Origin: an uncultured Bacilli bacterium
GTDB lineage: Bacteria > Bacillota_I > Bacilli_A > RF39 > UBA660
Direction: 5' to 3'
Length of the DNA stretch: 14,624 bases
NCBI GenBank assembly: GCA_934086145.1
Contig: CAKOHV010000033.1
Location: 1-14,624 of the forward strand
The notes under the pieces are model-generated. The model searched no databases. It worked only from the letters and a program-made list of their open reading frames with translations, and was not told the DNA's origin. Each line of letters begins with the position of its first letter. Within the stretch, counting starts at the first letter, position 1. Both the position numbers and the translations under genes were made by a program. Below are positions 1-8,360 of this stretch, in pieces.

Positions 1-128
1 TCTCTTAAAATTGCACCTATTTCTAATCTGTTCGAGCCATAAAATGCCTTTCTTCTATATTTTGGTGCAAATACTATATGATATTTACAATTTCATTTTG
101 TGTGTGATAAGCTATTCATGTCCTTCAT
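1..128 (-). CDS. tnpA: IS200/IS605-family transposase TnpA, N-terminal part (runs off window)
   Basis: Only the first 42 codons are inside the window. They read MKDMNSLSHTKW followed by NCKYHIVFAPKYRRKAFYG, the typical N-terminus of the small single-domain Y1 (HUH) transposases of IS200/IS605 elements. These normally have about 130-155 residues and cut and rejoin single-stranded DNA at hairpin ends. The catalytic HUH motif and tyrosine lie beyond position 1, so I cannot tell whether the gene is intact. I chose the ATG at 128-126 because an AGGAAGG ribosome binding site (137-143) lies 8 bases upstream. An in-frame ATG at 119 is the alternative. The element lies just downstream of the flippase gene and on the same strand, so read-through from the polysaccharide operon would enter it. 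The 5' leader carries the folded structures expected of IS200-type elements, listed separately. Confidence 0.9.
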
Positions 129-138
129 TGGACACCCT

Positions 139-194
139 TCCTTTGTTATTTTTAATGTTCTTTGTCAGATTTCATTATCTATTGTAACAAAGGA
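139..194 (-). promoter_or_regulatory. tnpA leader stem that can hide the ribosome binding site
   Basis: A perfect 10-bp inverted repeat (139-148 and 185-194, 36-nt loop) lies in the tnpA leader. Its downstream arm on the minus strand is TAACAAAGGA, which overlaps the tnpA Shine-Dalgarno sequence (137-143). In the mRNA the stem would cover the ribosome binding site and limit transposase translation. The same strategy is established for IS200 itself. The pairing is seen directly; the regulatory effect is inferred from the family. Confidence 0.7.
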
Positions 195-231
195 GTTTTA
201 TTTTTAAAGACTCATCGCTAAAGCTAAACCG

Positions 232-260
232 AACCCTCAGACTATCCGAGGGTTTTATTT
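232..260 (+). terminator. Terminator-like hairpin inside the IS left end
   Basis: AACCCTC (232-238) and GAGGGTT (248-254) form a 7-bp stem with a 9-nt loop, followed on the plus strand by TTATTT. Read on the plus strand it looks like an intrinsic terminator. It would end any transcript running antisense to the tnpA leader, such as an art200-like antisense RNA, but I could not identify a convincing plus-strand promoter. On the minus strand there is no U-run, so it should not strongly stop read-through into tnpA. Confidence 0.5.
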
Positions 261-268
261 ATACAAAA

Positions 269-292
269 AAGCCAACGCTCCCGCGGTAGCTT
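269..292 (-). mobile_element. Imperfect end hairpin of the IS200/IS605 element (left end)
   Basis: AAGCCAACGC (269-278) pairs with GCGGTAGCTT (283-292) around a TCCC loop. The result is a 10-bp stem with one mismatch and one G-T wobble. IS200/IS605 ends carry short imperfect hairpins of this kind near the cleavage site, recognised by TnpA as single-stranded DNA. The hairpin lies about 140 bases upstream of the tnpA start, as expected for the left end. The exact tip of the element, somewhere between about 293 and 358, cannot be fixed without an empty-site sequence. Confidence 0.6.
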
Positions 293-358
293 CATAAAAT
301 TAATCATCACTTATTTGTGTCTACACACACTATTTGACAATGAACCTATAAATATACA

Positions 359-1789
359 TCATTTTTTTATTTTTTGATCCTTAAAAAATTTCTTTTTAGC
401 TTTATCAAAAATAGTAATTAAAAAAGATTTATTTAATACAATACAAAAAGCTATTACAAGTAAGAAATTAATAATATTAATATATAAATTATTAATAAAA
501 TACAAAATTGAACTTATAAAAAAAGCTATAAAGAAAATCAATATTTTCTTAAAATTCAATTTTATTTTCAAATATTTTTTTATATCAATATATCTGTATA
601 TTGCCATTATTAGATAAGCAATTAATGTTGATATCGAAGCAGCATATAATCCAAATCTTTTGATTAATAATAAATTTATTAAAATATTTAAAATTGCTGA
701 AATTATTGTCGTATTTGCAACTTGTTTTACCATTTTTAAGGCAATATACACACCACCAATTAAACTTACCAAAACATTAAAAATATTTCCTAAAAGAAGA
801 ATTGGTATATAGTTAAAACCAGATCTGTAATTTTTGCCTACCATTATGTCAAATACGAATGGAATCATTGCCATCATAATAATTGAAAGACTTGCAAATA
901 AGATAAAAATAGAATTCATCATATCAGACAAAAATTCTTCACTATTTTTATCTTTAATGTGTAAACTTGCAGTTTCTTGCCATGATGCACTAAAGATGGC
1001 AAAAATAGTATTAACTATATTTGAAAATTTACATGATACCGTATACACAGCATTTGCTGCAGTATTAATAAAATGAGTAATTATAGTCCTATCTGAAATA
1101 TTTACAACCCACCATGATAACTGATTTGGTATCATAGGTAATGAATAAAAAAGTAAATCCTTTATTTTTTTCTTATTTATTAATTTTATATCTATAAAAC
1201 TATGTAATTTTAAGACTATTGATATATATAAAATTCCTAGAATATTAGCTATTGTTGAAGAAATCAAAATCGATGAAGCATTAAATTTAAAAATAATTAT
1301 TAACACAAAATTTGATATTAGTGTCGTTAATGACATTAAAATTGTAGAAATAGAATAGTGTTTATTTTTACCTAGTCCCCTCAAAAATTGTAATAATATA
1401 TTAGAAATCATTAATATAAAAATATTACAGCACACTACAACATAGTATTTTATTTTTATGATATTTTGTAATAATAACATTCCAATAAAAATAATTATTG
1501 ATAGAAAAAATATAATCGTTAAAACATTAGTAATTACTTCATTTCTTTCTTTTTTCTTGTCCTCTTTTCTGCAATCTATTAGAAATCTAAACGTTGCACT
1601 ATCCAGTTTCAGTGTAAAAATTGGAACAAATAGCGTTATATATGTCTGAACTAAATCGATAAATCCGTAATCACTTGCAATTAAAAGTCTCGTATAAAGA
1701 GGTATTAAAAGAAATGAAACAAATTGAGTAGAAAATTTCCCTATTAATAAGGTAATTGTATTTACTATATATTCTTTCTTACTATTCAT
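359..1789 (-). CDS. Wzx-type oligosaccharide flippase (polysaccharide biosynthesis protein)
   Basis: This 476-residue, very hydrophobic protein has about 12-14 predicted membrane segments spread over its whole length. Its N-terminal segment (ITLLIGKFSTQFVSFLLIPL, then YTRLL...YGFIDLV) is characteristic of the MATE-like/MOP polysaccharide flippases (Wzx/RfbX). A second recognisable stretch is FYSLPMIPNQLSWWVVN near residue 215. It would move the lipid-linked repeat unit to the outer face of the membrane for polymerisation. The length is normal for the family. It is the last gene of the operon: the start ATG (1789) overlaps the end of the preceding gene by 8 bases, and its ribosome binding site (GAGGG, 1795-1799) lies inside that gene's last codons, which suggests translational coupling. 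It ends with TGA, and the IS200-type left end follows within about 100 bases. The substrate is unknown. Confidence 0.92.
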   Translation of the reverse strand: MNSKKEYIVNTITLLIGKFSTQFVSFLLIPLYTRLLIASDYGFIDLVQTYITLFVPIFTLKLDSATFRFLIDCRKEDKKKERNEVITNVLTIIFFLSIIIFIGMLLLQNIIKIKYYVVVCCNIFILMISNILLQFLRGLGKNKHYSISTILMSLTTLISNFVLIIIFKFNASSILISSTIANILGILYISIVLKLHSFIDIKLINKKKIKDLLFYSLPMIPNQLSWWVVNISDRTIITHFINTAANAVYTVSCKFSNIVNTIFAIFSASWQETASLHIKDKNSEEFLSDMMNSIFILFASLSIIMMAMIPFVFDIMVGKNYRSGFNYIPILLLGNIFNVLVSLIGGVYIALKMVKQVANTTIISAILNILINLLLIKRFGLYAASISTLIAYLIMAIYRYIDIKKYLKIKLNFKKILIFFIAFFISSILYFINNLYINIINFLLVIAFCIVLNKSFLITIFDKAKKKFFKDQKIKK

Positions 1790-2984
1790 TCTTTCCCTCT
1801 AATATTATTTTATTTATGTTTTGAAAATTTTCATCTACCAACTTAATCATTTTTTCTTTTTGAAGTTCTACCTTTTTTTTGAATTTATTATAATTTTGAG
1901 AAACTTTTTCATAATTTTCACTAAGTTTATCAATATCAGAATAAATAATATCTGTTGTATCCCATGTTTCTAAAAAATCATCTAATTTTTTTATTTTATT
2001 TGTCAAAGCAAAATGCGGAATTCCGTATGAAATTGCTGTTATTGCGCCATGTAAACTAGTTCCAATGTACAATGTGGCATGGCTTAATATATACAAAGTT
2101 TCATAAATATTGTTATAATCAAAATAAATTGTTTTTTCATTGTTTATTTTATTATTTATCATCGATAATGGTACAGTATCTTCATGGCCTTGAGCATATC
2201 CTATAGGAAGTAAAATACATTTAGTATCATTTTTTCCCTCAATTTTTAATATTTCATCAGTCAAAGTTTCAATATTTTTCAATCCTATAATCTTATTAAC
2301 TTGTAAAACAAAATAACTTCCAAGTCCATCAATAAACTCTTTTTTTGATTTCAAAATATTCTTTTCGATTTCTTTCTCGCTTATATATTTAGAAATTGCA
2401 ATAACAGAATCAGGAAACATAAAAACATCTTTTCTTATGCTTTTGACAGAATTATATGTTTGCCTTTCTCTTATAGAAACATAATCGAATGAATTTATGT
2501 TATCTATTACTGACGTGATATTATCTTTATTTGTTCCAAAAAATAAATTTCCACCAACAGTGTTATAAATTAACTTATTTGTCTTAAAATCATTCTTATT
2601 AGGAATCCATGGCTTCAGATAATCTAAATTTGTTTTTTTTCTACAGATGTTCTCCGTAAATGAGTTAAATAATCTTCTCATTGACTTGTAATAAAATATT
2701 TTAATTTTGTTATTTAATGTATTTAAATACATTCCTGTAAATCTTGAAGTTAATATCTCTCCGCCAACAAATATTATGACATCAACCTCTTTTTCTTTTA
2801 ATTCTGATAGTGCACGTGTTGAATATCCTTTGCATTTTGACATATCAGATTTAAAAAGACCATAATAACTAAATTCTATATCTTTTATATTTAAATTCGT
2901 CATTATTTGATTATGCATTATTATGGGCATCAAAATATCACCATAATTATATCTGTCAAAAGCACCTACTAAAGCTATTTTCAT
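1782..2984 (-). CDS. Polysaccharide pyruvyl transferase family protein
   Basis: This 400-residue protein resembles the pyruvyl transferase (CsaB/PS_pyruv_trans) family, which adds ketal-linked pyruvate to sugars of cell-surface polymers using phosphoenolpyruvate. Visible family features are the N-terminal ALVGAFDRYNYGD, VGGEIL near residue 73, the SIRERQTY segment near 170, FPDSVIA near 190, and TLYIGTSLHGAITAISYGIP around 305-322, where the S-L-H-G motif is characteristic. No signal peptide or membrane segment is evident, so it is probably cytoplasmic and acts on the lipid-linked intermediate. The start overlaps the preceding stop as ATGA (2981-2984), with a strong GAGGAGG site just upstream, so the two are translationally coupled. 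Some family members do not transfer pyruvate, so the exact donor and acceptor are unproven. It is the second protein of this family in the operon. Confidence 0.85.
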   Translation of the reverse strand: MKIALVGAFDRYNYGDILMPIIMHNQIMTNLNIKDIEFSYYGLFKSDMSKCKGYSTRALSELKEKEVDVIIFVGGEILTSRFTGMYLNTLNNKIKIFYYKSMRRLFNSFTENICRKKTNLDYLKPWIPNKNDFKTNKLIYNTVGGNLFFGTNKDNITSVIDNINSFDYVSIRERQTYNSVKSIRKDVFMFPDSVIAISKYISEKEIEKNILKSKKEFIDGLGSYFVLQVNKIIGLKNIETLTDEILKIEGKNDTKCILLPIGYAQGHEDTVPLSMINNKINNEKTIYFDYNNIYETLYILSHATLYIGTSLHGAITAISYGIPHFALTNKIKKLDDFLETWDTTDIIYSDIDKLSENYEKVSQNYNKFKKKVELQKEKMIKLVDENFQNINKIILEGKNE

Positions 2985-3859
2985 TCTTTTTCCTCCTCAT
3001 CCATATTTTTTCTCCATTGTTCATAAGAATATTTGTTTTTTATTTTTTCAGAAATGTCTATATATTTAGTCTCTAAAAAAGTTTTTAAATCATTAACATC
3101 ATCTTTTCCTATGATAAACACGTTATTTTTTTCATAAAAATCATAATTAATTATATTCTTATTATTTGTTATAAGCTTCTTTTTATAAAAAATCGATTCT
3201 AAACATCTAAGAGTAATACCAATCTGATTATCCCCTACAACATCTAGCACAGACTTACTTTCAAAAATCATTGTTAAATAGTTATGATATGAAATGAAGT
3301 TACTTCCAGAATGTGATATTATGATGTTTGTTCGCAATCCAGAATTTTTTAATGTATTTTCGATATCTAAGATAATTTGTTCTCTATCTTTAGCAGCACC
3401 TAGAAAGCAAACATCATACTTGATATCTGAATGATCATTAAACGGGTACGGATAGTAAAACTGTGGGCTAAATTTCATGTTATACTTTTTTGAATCAAAT
3501 TCATCAAATGTCCAAAAAGAATCAATATTTTTATCTTCTAAAATGAATTTATTACTTTCATTTACAACATTCCAGTAATACATTGTAATCTTAATATTAT
3601 GGTTTTTCTTTTTTATATATTTACTTATTTTAGAATTAAATGCATTATCCATTAAAATCACATTATCAACATCATTTAAAATATTTTTCCATTTCCCAAA
3701 AAATACGAATAAAATATTGGGAAATAATCTTGAACAAACTTTTCTGAAAAAAGATACTATTTTATTCTTATCATTATAAATCAAATAAATCGAATCATCT
3801 TTTACATAATCAAAAAAGTATAATTTATTTACTATTAAAAATATAGATTTTTTTTTCAT
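2981..3859 (-). CDS. Putative glycosyltransferase (GT-B-like, capsule type)
   Basis: I do not recognise a precise family for this 292-residue protein. Visible features are a middle segment SPQFYYPYPF (131-140), then YDVCFLGAAKDRE (148-160), and a C-terminal ITLRCLESIFYKKKLITNN (215-233) with a conserved-looking glutamate at 221, followed by FYEKNNVFIIG. This order, a GxxKxRE-like segment after a short linker and then an R-x-x-E-S-I...K-K-L-I-T motif, is common in small GT-B-fold glycosyltransferases of capsule and LPS clusters. It has no clear membrane segment. Only one base separates its start from the stop of the polymerase gene. Its ribosome binding site (AGGTGAGG on the minus strand, just upstream) lies inside the end of that gene. 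Context supports transfer of a sugar to the lipid-linked oligosaccharide. The sugar is unknown. Confidence 0.65.
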   Translation of the reverse strand: MKKKSIFLIVNKLYFFDYVKDDSIYLIYNDKNKIVSFFRKVCSRLFPNILFVFFGKWKNILNDVDNVILMDNAFNSKISKYIKKKNHNIKITMYYWNVVNESNKFILEDKNIDSFWTFDEFDSKKYNMKFSPQFYYPYPFNDHSDIKYDVCFLGAAKDREQIILDIENTLKNSGLRTNIIISHSGSNFISYHNYLTMIFESKSVLDVVGDNQIGITLRCLESIFYKKKLITNNKNIINYDFYEKNNVFIIGKDDVNDLKTFLETKYIDISEKIKNKYSYEQWRKNMDEEEKE

Positions 3860-3860
3860 C

Positions 3861-5171
3861 TTAATTCAACCTCACCTTATTAATGAAAAATTTAAGTAAC
3901 AAAATGAACAAAAATAATACAAAATAATTAAATGAAAACAAAGTAGAAAAAAACAATTCAGAAAATGGGTGCAATATTAAAAGGCTCAATGAAATTGCAT
4001 AAAATATTATAAAAATGTTTATATCAAAATCTTTATTTTTTTTGATTTTATCATACATAAGTGCAAATACTCGTCCTAAAATCAATTGAAATACTATGAC
4101 TCCTGTTAATCCACAAGCTGAGTACATATATTTATAAGCTGTATAAACATTGCCGAATTCCAAACCATTTATTACGACAAATCTTCTACTAAGCTCTTCC
4201 AATTCTAACAAACCGAAGTTTTCTAAAAAATCATAAATTCCTTTAAATATTTCACGCCCAAAGTGAATATAATTATCAGTGTAATTACCACGAAGATAAT
4301 AATCAAAATTAATTATGGGTCCGGCAAAATATTTTGAAACATGTTCAAATAAGTCGCCATTGGAATTCCTTCCAAATAATGTTCTAGTTGTTGAAAATAT
4401 AACAAGTATAAGAACAAGACCTATTAAAAACTTTTTTATCATTTTAAGATTAGAGGAAAATTTATTTCTATAACTATTAAAAATAACTATTGTCATTATT
4501 AGGCTACTAAGTAGAAATATTATTAAATCAAATCTACCACCTGCTAAAACAGTTAATGGTAAATACAGTAAAATTGATATAGCATATTTTAATTCTATTG
4601 TATATTTTTTTCCTTCATATTTTGCTGCAATCACATTATTAATAAGAATATATATCGCGACTAGTGATGCTGCCCAATTAAACTTTTTTAATTGGCTGAC
4701 TACAGATGGAATATAAGAATCTATTCCATCGCCGTAAGCAGTATTCAACCTATAATTGTGCATAATTGTTGAAAAATTAGATAAAGAAGTCAGACCAACC
4801 GCTTTCACAAAAAAATACGTGTACAATATAAGTATAAATAGTTCTAAGGCAATAATCCAAAAATATTTTTTGGTTGAACAAACTATTAACGTTTTTCTTA
4901 TTTGGTTATTACTGTTTTCTTTCCTTTTTTTAGATATAAACTTAAACGGGAAATAATAAGCAATTCCAAAAATCATCATACCAAAAGTAAGTAATAGATA
5001 TGTGTTGAAATCAATCGTTACTTCCCATACCTTAAAATTAAACAATAATAATATTGATGAAAATAAATATGAAAGGCAAAACAATGAATATGGTGAGAAA
5101 AAATCCTTATCCTTTACGAGAGAAACGCAGAAAAAGATAAGAAAAGTAAAAAACAATAAATAATAAACCAT
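3861..5171 (-). CDS. Wzy-type oligosaccharide repeat-unit polymerase
   Basis: This 436-residue protein has about 10-12 predicted membrane helices and one larger extracytoplasmic loop around residues 265-340. It resembles the oligosaccharide repeat-unit polymerases (Wzy, O-antigen polymerase family). Family-like features are the GGRFDLIIFLLSSLI segment near residue 212, a run of basic residues followed by a helix and STTRTLFGRN, and the YFAGPIINFDYYLRG segment at the start of the large loop. It would join flipped repeat units at the outer face of the membrane, working with the Wzx-type protein encoded two genes downstream. Wzy proteins are poorly conserved, so topology and context carry most of this call. 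It sits 5 bases after the GT2 gene with AAGGTAAG upstream as its ribosome binding site. Linkage specificity cannot be inferred. Confidence 0.85.
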   Translation of the reverse strand: MVYYLLFFTFLIFFCVSLVKDKDFFSPYSLFCLSYLFSSILLLFNFKVWEVTIDFNTYLLLTFGMMIFGIAYYFPFKFISKKRKENSNNQIRKTLIVCSTKKYFWIIALELFILILYTYFFVKAVGLTSLSNFSTIMHNYRLNTAYGDGIDSYIPSVVSQLKKFNWAASLVAIYILINNVIAAKYEGKKYTIELKYAISILLYLPLTVLAGGRFDLIIFLLSSLIMTIVIFNSYRNKFSSNLKMIKKFLIGLVLILVIFSTTRTLFGRNSNGDLFEHVSKYFAGPIINFDYYLRGNYTDNYIHFGREIFKGIYDFLENFGLLELEELSRRFVVINGLEFGNVYTAYKYMYSACGLTGVIVFQLILGRVFALMYDKIKKNKDFDINIFIIFYAISLSLLILHPFSELFFSTLFSFNYFVLFLFILLLKFFINKVRLN

Positions 5172-5176
5172 ATTAC

Positions 5177-5974
5177 TTACCTTTTTTGACCTTGTTTGAT
5201 AATCTTCTGAGGGATCAATCCCGCAATTAATGGCTTAATTATATATGGAATAGCTTTAATTTTATTTATTCCAAGCTCCTTAAATCCATTTTTTCTGACC
5301 CACATTTCATTAAATCTATATTTGTACTTTTTCTTTTTAGCGCACCTAGAATCTTCTCTATAATTAAATAATGGTTCCTGAAAATTATACATTTTTACTC
5401 CTCTGGCAAACATTCTCATAAAGCAATCGTAATCTTCTACTCTTAGAGTCTCTGGTAAATCCCTATACCCACTGACTATATCATATGCACTTTTGCGTGC
5501 CATAATTGTGGGATGAGGAACAGCTACTCTATACAAAAAATCTTCTTTTTTTACATTTTCAGGATATTTTCTAAAGCCCCAAATTCCTCTTTCATTATCA
5601 AAAAGATTCATATTTGAGCCGACTAATCCATATTCACTATGTTTATCTAAAAACTCACATTGTTTTTCAAAGCGTTCTAAATGTGACTCATCATCATCAT
5701 CCATTCTGGCAATGTACTCACCGGTAGCGACTTTCAAACAATGATTTAAAGTATATGCCAAGCCTTTATTACACTCATTTTTTATAAATCTAACTCTTCT
5801 ATCTCCATCACATATTTCTTTAGCCCATTTAATACAATCATTAGTCGATCCATCATCACATATTATTAATTCAAAATCTGTAAATGTTTGATTTAATATA
5901 GATGTTAACGATGTTGATAACATTTCTTTACTAGGTGTATTATATATTCCCATTATAACTGATATTTTAGTCAT
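5177..5974 (-). CDS. Family 2 glycosyltransferase (GT-A fold)
   Basis: This 265-residue protein is a typical GT2 inverting glycosyltransferase. The N-terminus KISVIMGIYNT is the nucleotide-binding start. CDDGSTN follows (DDGS at 40-43), then a DxD-type metal-binding site ARMDDDDE (DDDD at 92-95), and a likely catalytic-base pair ED at 180-181 in LRVEDYDCFMR. It is short for the family, with no C-terminal membrane helices, and is probably a peripheral membrane enzyme adding one sugar to the growing repeat unit. Its start lies 13 bases after the stop of the 790-codon gene, with only a weak ribosome binding site (GAGTGA), so it may be translated less efficiently than its neighbours. The donor sugar cannot be read from sequence. 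Confidence 0.93.
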   Translation of the reverse strand: MTKISVIMGIYNTPSKEMLSTSLTSILNQTFTDFELIICDDGSTNDCIKWAKEICDGDRRVRFIKNECNKGLAYTLNHCLKVATGEYIARMDDDDESHLERFEKQCEFLDKHSEYGLVGSNMNLFDNERGIWGFRKYPENVKKEDFLYRVAVPHPTIMARKSAYDIVSGYRDLPETLRVEDYDCFMRMFARGVKMYNFQEPLFNYREDSRCAKKKKYKYRFNEMWVRKNGFKELGINKIKAIPYIIKPLIAGLIPQKIIKQGQKR

Positions 5975-5987
5975 AAATCAATTCACT

Positions 5988-8360
5988 CTACTTTCTCAAA
6001 ATTTTTTTAGCAAGACTTTTAACACTGCTATATATCCCAGTAATAGCCAGTGCTTTTCTAACAAATGAATTTACTTCTGTTTTAAAATTAGTAGGATAAT
6101 ATTTTTCAAACACATTATCATCATTTATATTTTCAAAAAATTTTTTTCTTTTGTCATTGTAATTAACACTATTAGTCATTTCTTTAACTTTTTTAGTTGC
6201 AATATTTATATCAAGTTCTTTTAATCTAACATCATCTAAATTTTCTAACAATTTTTCACCTTTTTCTGATTGAACTAATACCCTTGTTGTACCTTTATCA
6301 TCATCAAAAGACTTATCTATTTCGTTTATATTAAAGCAATCCCAAATGGTTAAATCGCTTACTCTCTTCATAGTTTTAAAATGACAATTATAACAAGACG
6401 GTCTTACAGAGACATCACTGAAAAATGCTCTCAAATACGGATCGGTATCTATCCCTTGACTGTATATTCCATTATCAGTTTCAACGGTCATCATTGAATA
6501 CTTATAACCATATTTATTTTTATCTCTAAAATTAATGTTTAATATCTTGTTTGCATTCATTTTTTTTAAAATATATCCTTTATATTTTTCAAATACTAAA
6601 GGGGATGGAACAGAATGACACATTATATCAACAAGTATCAAATTTTCATAGTCTTTCCTTAAATATGTTCTTAACCCTCCAACTTGACATGGAGTACCAC
6701 TGTAACAAACTAATTTACCATTATCTAAATATTGTTTTATTTCTTTAAAACAATTATTTTGATTGCTTTGAACATACTTGGATTTTCTAAACTTACATAG
6801 TTCATAAGTACTTTCAACCCCAATATGATTTACAACAAAATTATCATCAAAGGTTGCACCATAAACAATTCCGTTATTTTTAATTACAAACTCACCAATA
6901 GCAGTAAAAATACCCCCAGAAGTCGAGTCTTTTCTTATTTCTTCATTACTATTTTGAAATAAATAAGCCTTGGGTTTAAATTCATTTAATTTAGCTTTAT
7001 TTAATATTGGACATACTTTCTTACACATTCCACAATTAACACATTTTTCTTTATCTACTTCTGGATATAGAAAGCCTTCATTATCTCTTAACATTTTAAT
7101 AGCATTTTTAGGACATACAGAATAACAAGCAGTACAACCACAACATAAATCTTTTTCTTCTATTTTAACAAATTTATCTTTTGTTTCTTCTGTTTTATAA
7201 GTAATTGAATTTAATAACCATTCTTTTGATTCTTGTCTTATTTTATCAATATTTTTATTAACTTTATTATAATTAATTTTATATTTAATAACTGTATCTA
7301 CATCTTCATTACCAGTTAATATTCTATTTTTATCAACACCTGCTAAATCTAATAAAGAATCTATTCTAGAATTAGTAGACATTTTATTACTTTCACTATA
7401 TCTTCTAAAATCAAAGAAAGTCTTATTAAATAATAAACTAAATACCGTCCCATGAAATGAATCTGTACAAACATATTCAGCATTTTTGATTAAATTAATC
7501 CATTCTCTTGGTCCTATATCATAAGGAGTTATATCTGCAAATGTATCTGAATATTTAACATATTCATCAGCATGATTTAATGAAACTATTTTATAACCAG
7601 TCTTCTTTTTTAATTTTTCAGCAAATTTACGATGTTCAATATTACTTCCTAAAAAATAACATAAAATATATTTATCAGGAATAATTCTTTCTTGAACAGC
7701 TTCTTGCTCCCATTCATCTTTAGTTAAAAGAATAGTTGGATCACACACAACTTTTGATGTGATTCCATATTCATCACATATCTTTTTACCAGATTCTTCT
7801 CTTACAGACAAGTGATTTATTCTAGATAAGAACTTTTTGTATTCATCAGTATACTTGTCGGGAATTTTAGAAATACCAAATGAGGTAGCATAACTTATTT
7901 TATTAATATTATCTGAAACCCAGTTTAATGTATAATAATCAGAAACAACATTAACAGGTAACCATAGTTGGTCAGAACCTACTATAATATCTGAATATTT
8001 AACTTCTACTATCTCACTTAAAGATTTATAATCAGGACAAGAAATAGATAAATTAAATTCTTTTCTAAATTCTTTATATTTAGAATCTCTAATACTAATA
8101 TTTTTTCCTAAATTTTTTACTATTTTTTTATCTAGTTTTAGCTTAATCATACCAAACTTAGATTTTATAAATTTAAAATTAAATAGCTGGGAAGCATAAT
8201 ATTTTCTTTTTCCTTTTTTAAAATCAATATTATTATCTATATTGATAGTTTCATTAGGAATATTATTATTATTATCTAATATTTTTTTTGTAGCATAAGC
8301 TTGTAACATACTACCATAATTGTTTTTAAAATAACATGATACTATACCAACTTTTTTCAT
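5988..8360 (-). CDS. Fusion: pyruvyl transferase domain + 2x[4Fe-4S] ferredoxin + F420 hydrogenase/dehydrogenase beta-like domain
   Basis: This 790-residue, three-part protein begins with a pyruvyl-transferase-family domain (about 1-375): VGIVSCYFKNNYGSMLQA at the start, IVGSDQLW near 127, and the S-F-H-G motif in CTDSFHGT at 298-305. A ferredoxin segment follows, with two CxxCxxCxxxCP sets: Cys406/409/412/416 and Cys440/443/446/450. The rest (about 465-790) resembles the C-terminal domain of the coenzyme F420 hydrogenase/dehydrogenase beta subunit, with STSGGIFTAIG near 479, SGTPCQVGGLRTYL near 554 and CHSVPSP near 581. The two activities are often encoded by neighbouring genes in polysaccharide clusters; here they form one chain. 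It could couple a flavin/iron-sulfur redox step to sugar modification, but the reaction is unknown. Its ATG shares one base with the GT4 stop (TAATG). The reading frame is uninterrupted, which argues against a sequencing artefact. Confidence 0.88.
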   Translation of the reverse strand: MKKVGIVSCYFKNNYGSMLQAYATKKILDNNNNIPNETINIDNNIDFKKGKRKYYASQLFNFKFIKSKFGMIKLKLDKKIVKNLGKNISIRDSKYKEFRKEFNLSISCPDYKSLSEIVEVKYSDIIVGSDQLWLPVNVVSDYYTLNWVSDNINKISYATSFGISKIPDKYTDEYKKFLSRINHLSVREESGKKICDEYGITSKVVCDPTILLTKDEWEQEAVQERIIPDKYILCYFLGSNIEHRKFAEKLKKKTGYKIVSLNHADEYVKYSDTFADITPYDIGPREWINLIKNAEYVCTDSFHGTVFSLLFNKTFFDFRRYSESNKMSTNSRIDSLLDLAGVDKNRILTGNEDVDTVIKYKINYNKVNKNIDKIRQESKEWLLNSITYKTEETKDKFVKIEEKDLCCGCTACYSVCPKNAIKMLRDNEGFLYPEVDKEKCVNCGMCKKVCPILNKAKLNEFKPKAYLFQNSNEEIRKDSTSGGIFTAIGEFVIKNNGIVYGATFDDNFVVNHIGVESTYELCKFRKSKYVQSNQNNCFKEIKQYLDNGKLVCYSGTPCQVGGLRTYLRKDYENLILVDIMCHSVPSPLVFEKYKGYILKKMNANKILNINFRDKNKYGYKYSMMTVETDNGIYSQGIDTDPYLRAFFSDVSVRPSCYNCHFKTMKRVSDLTIWDCFNINEIDKSFDDDKGTTRVLVQSEKGEKLLENLDDVRLKELDINIATKKVKEMTNSVNYNDKRKKFFENINDDNVFEKYYPTNFKTEVNSFVRKALAITGIYSSVKSLAKKILRK

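Noticed and set aside
834..1649. Plus-strand open frames inside the flippase gene
   Set aside because: They lie antisense to a well-supported membrane protein gene, lack ribosome binding sites and show no recognisable motifs. Low GC gives many such shadows.
4756..4956. Plus-strand 66-codon frame inside the polymerase gene, and a similar one at 6551-6748
   Set aside because: Both are antisense to confident genes with no translation signal or family resemblance.
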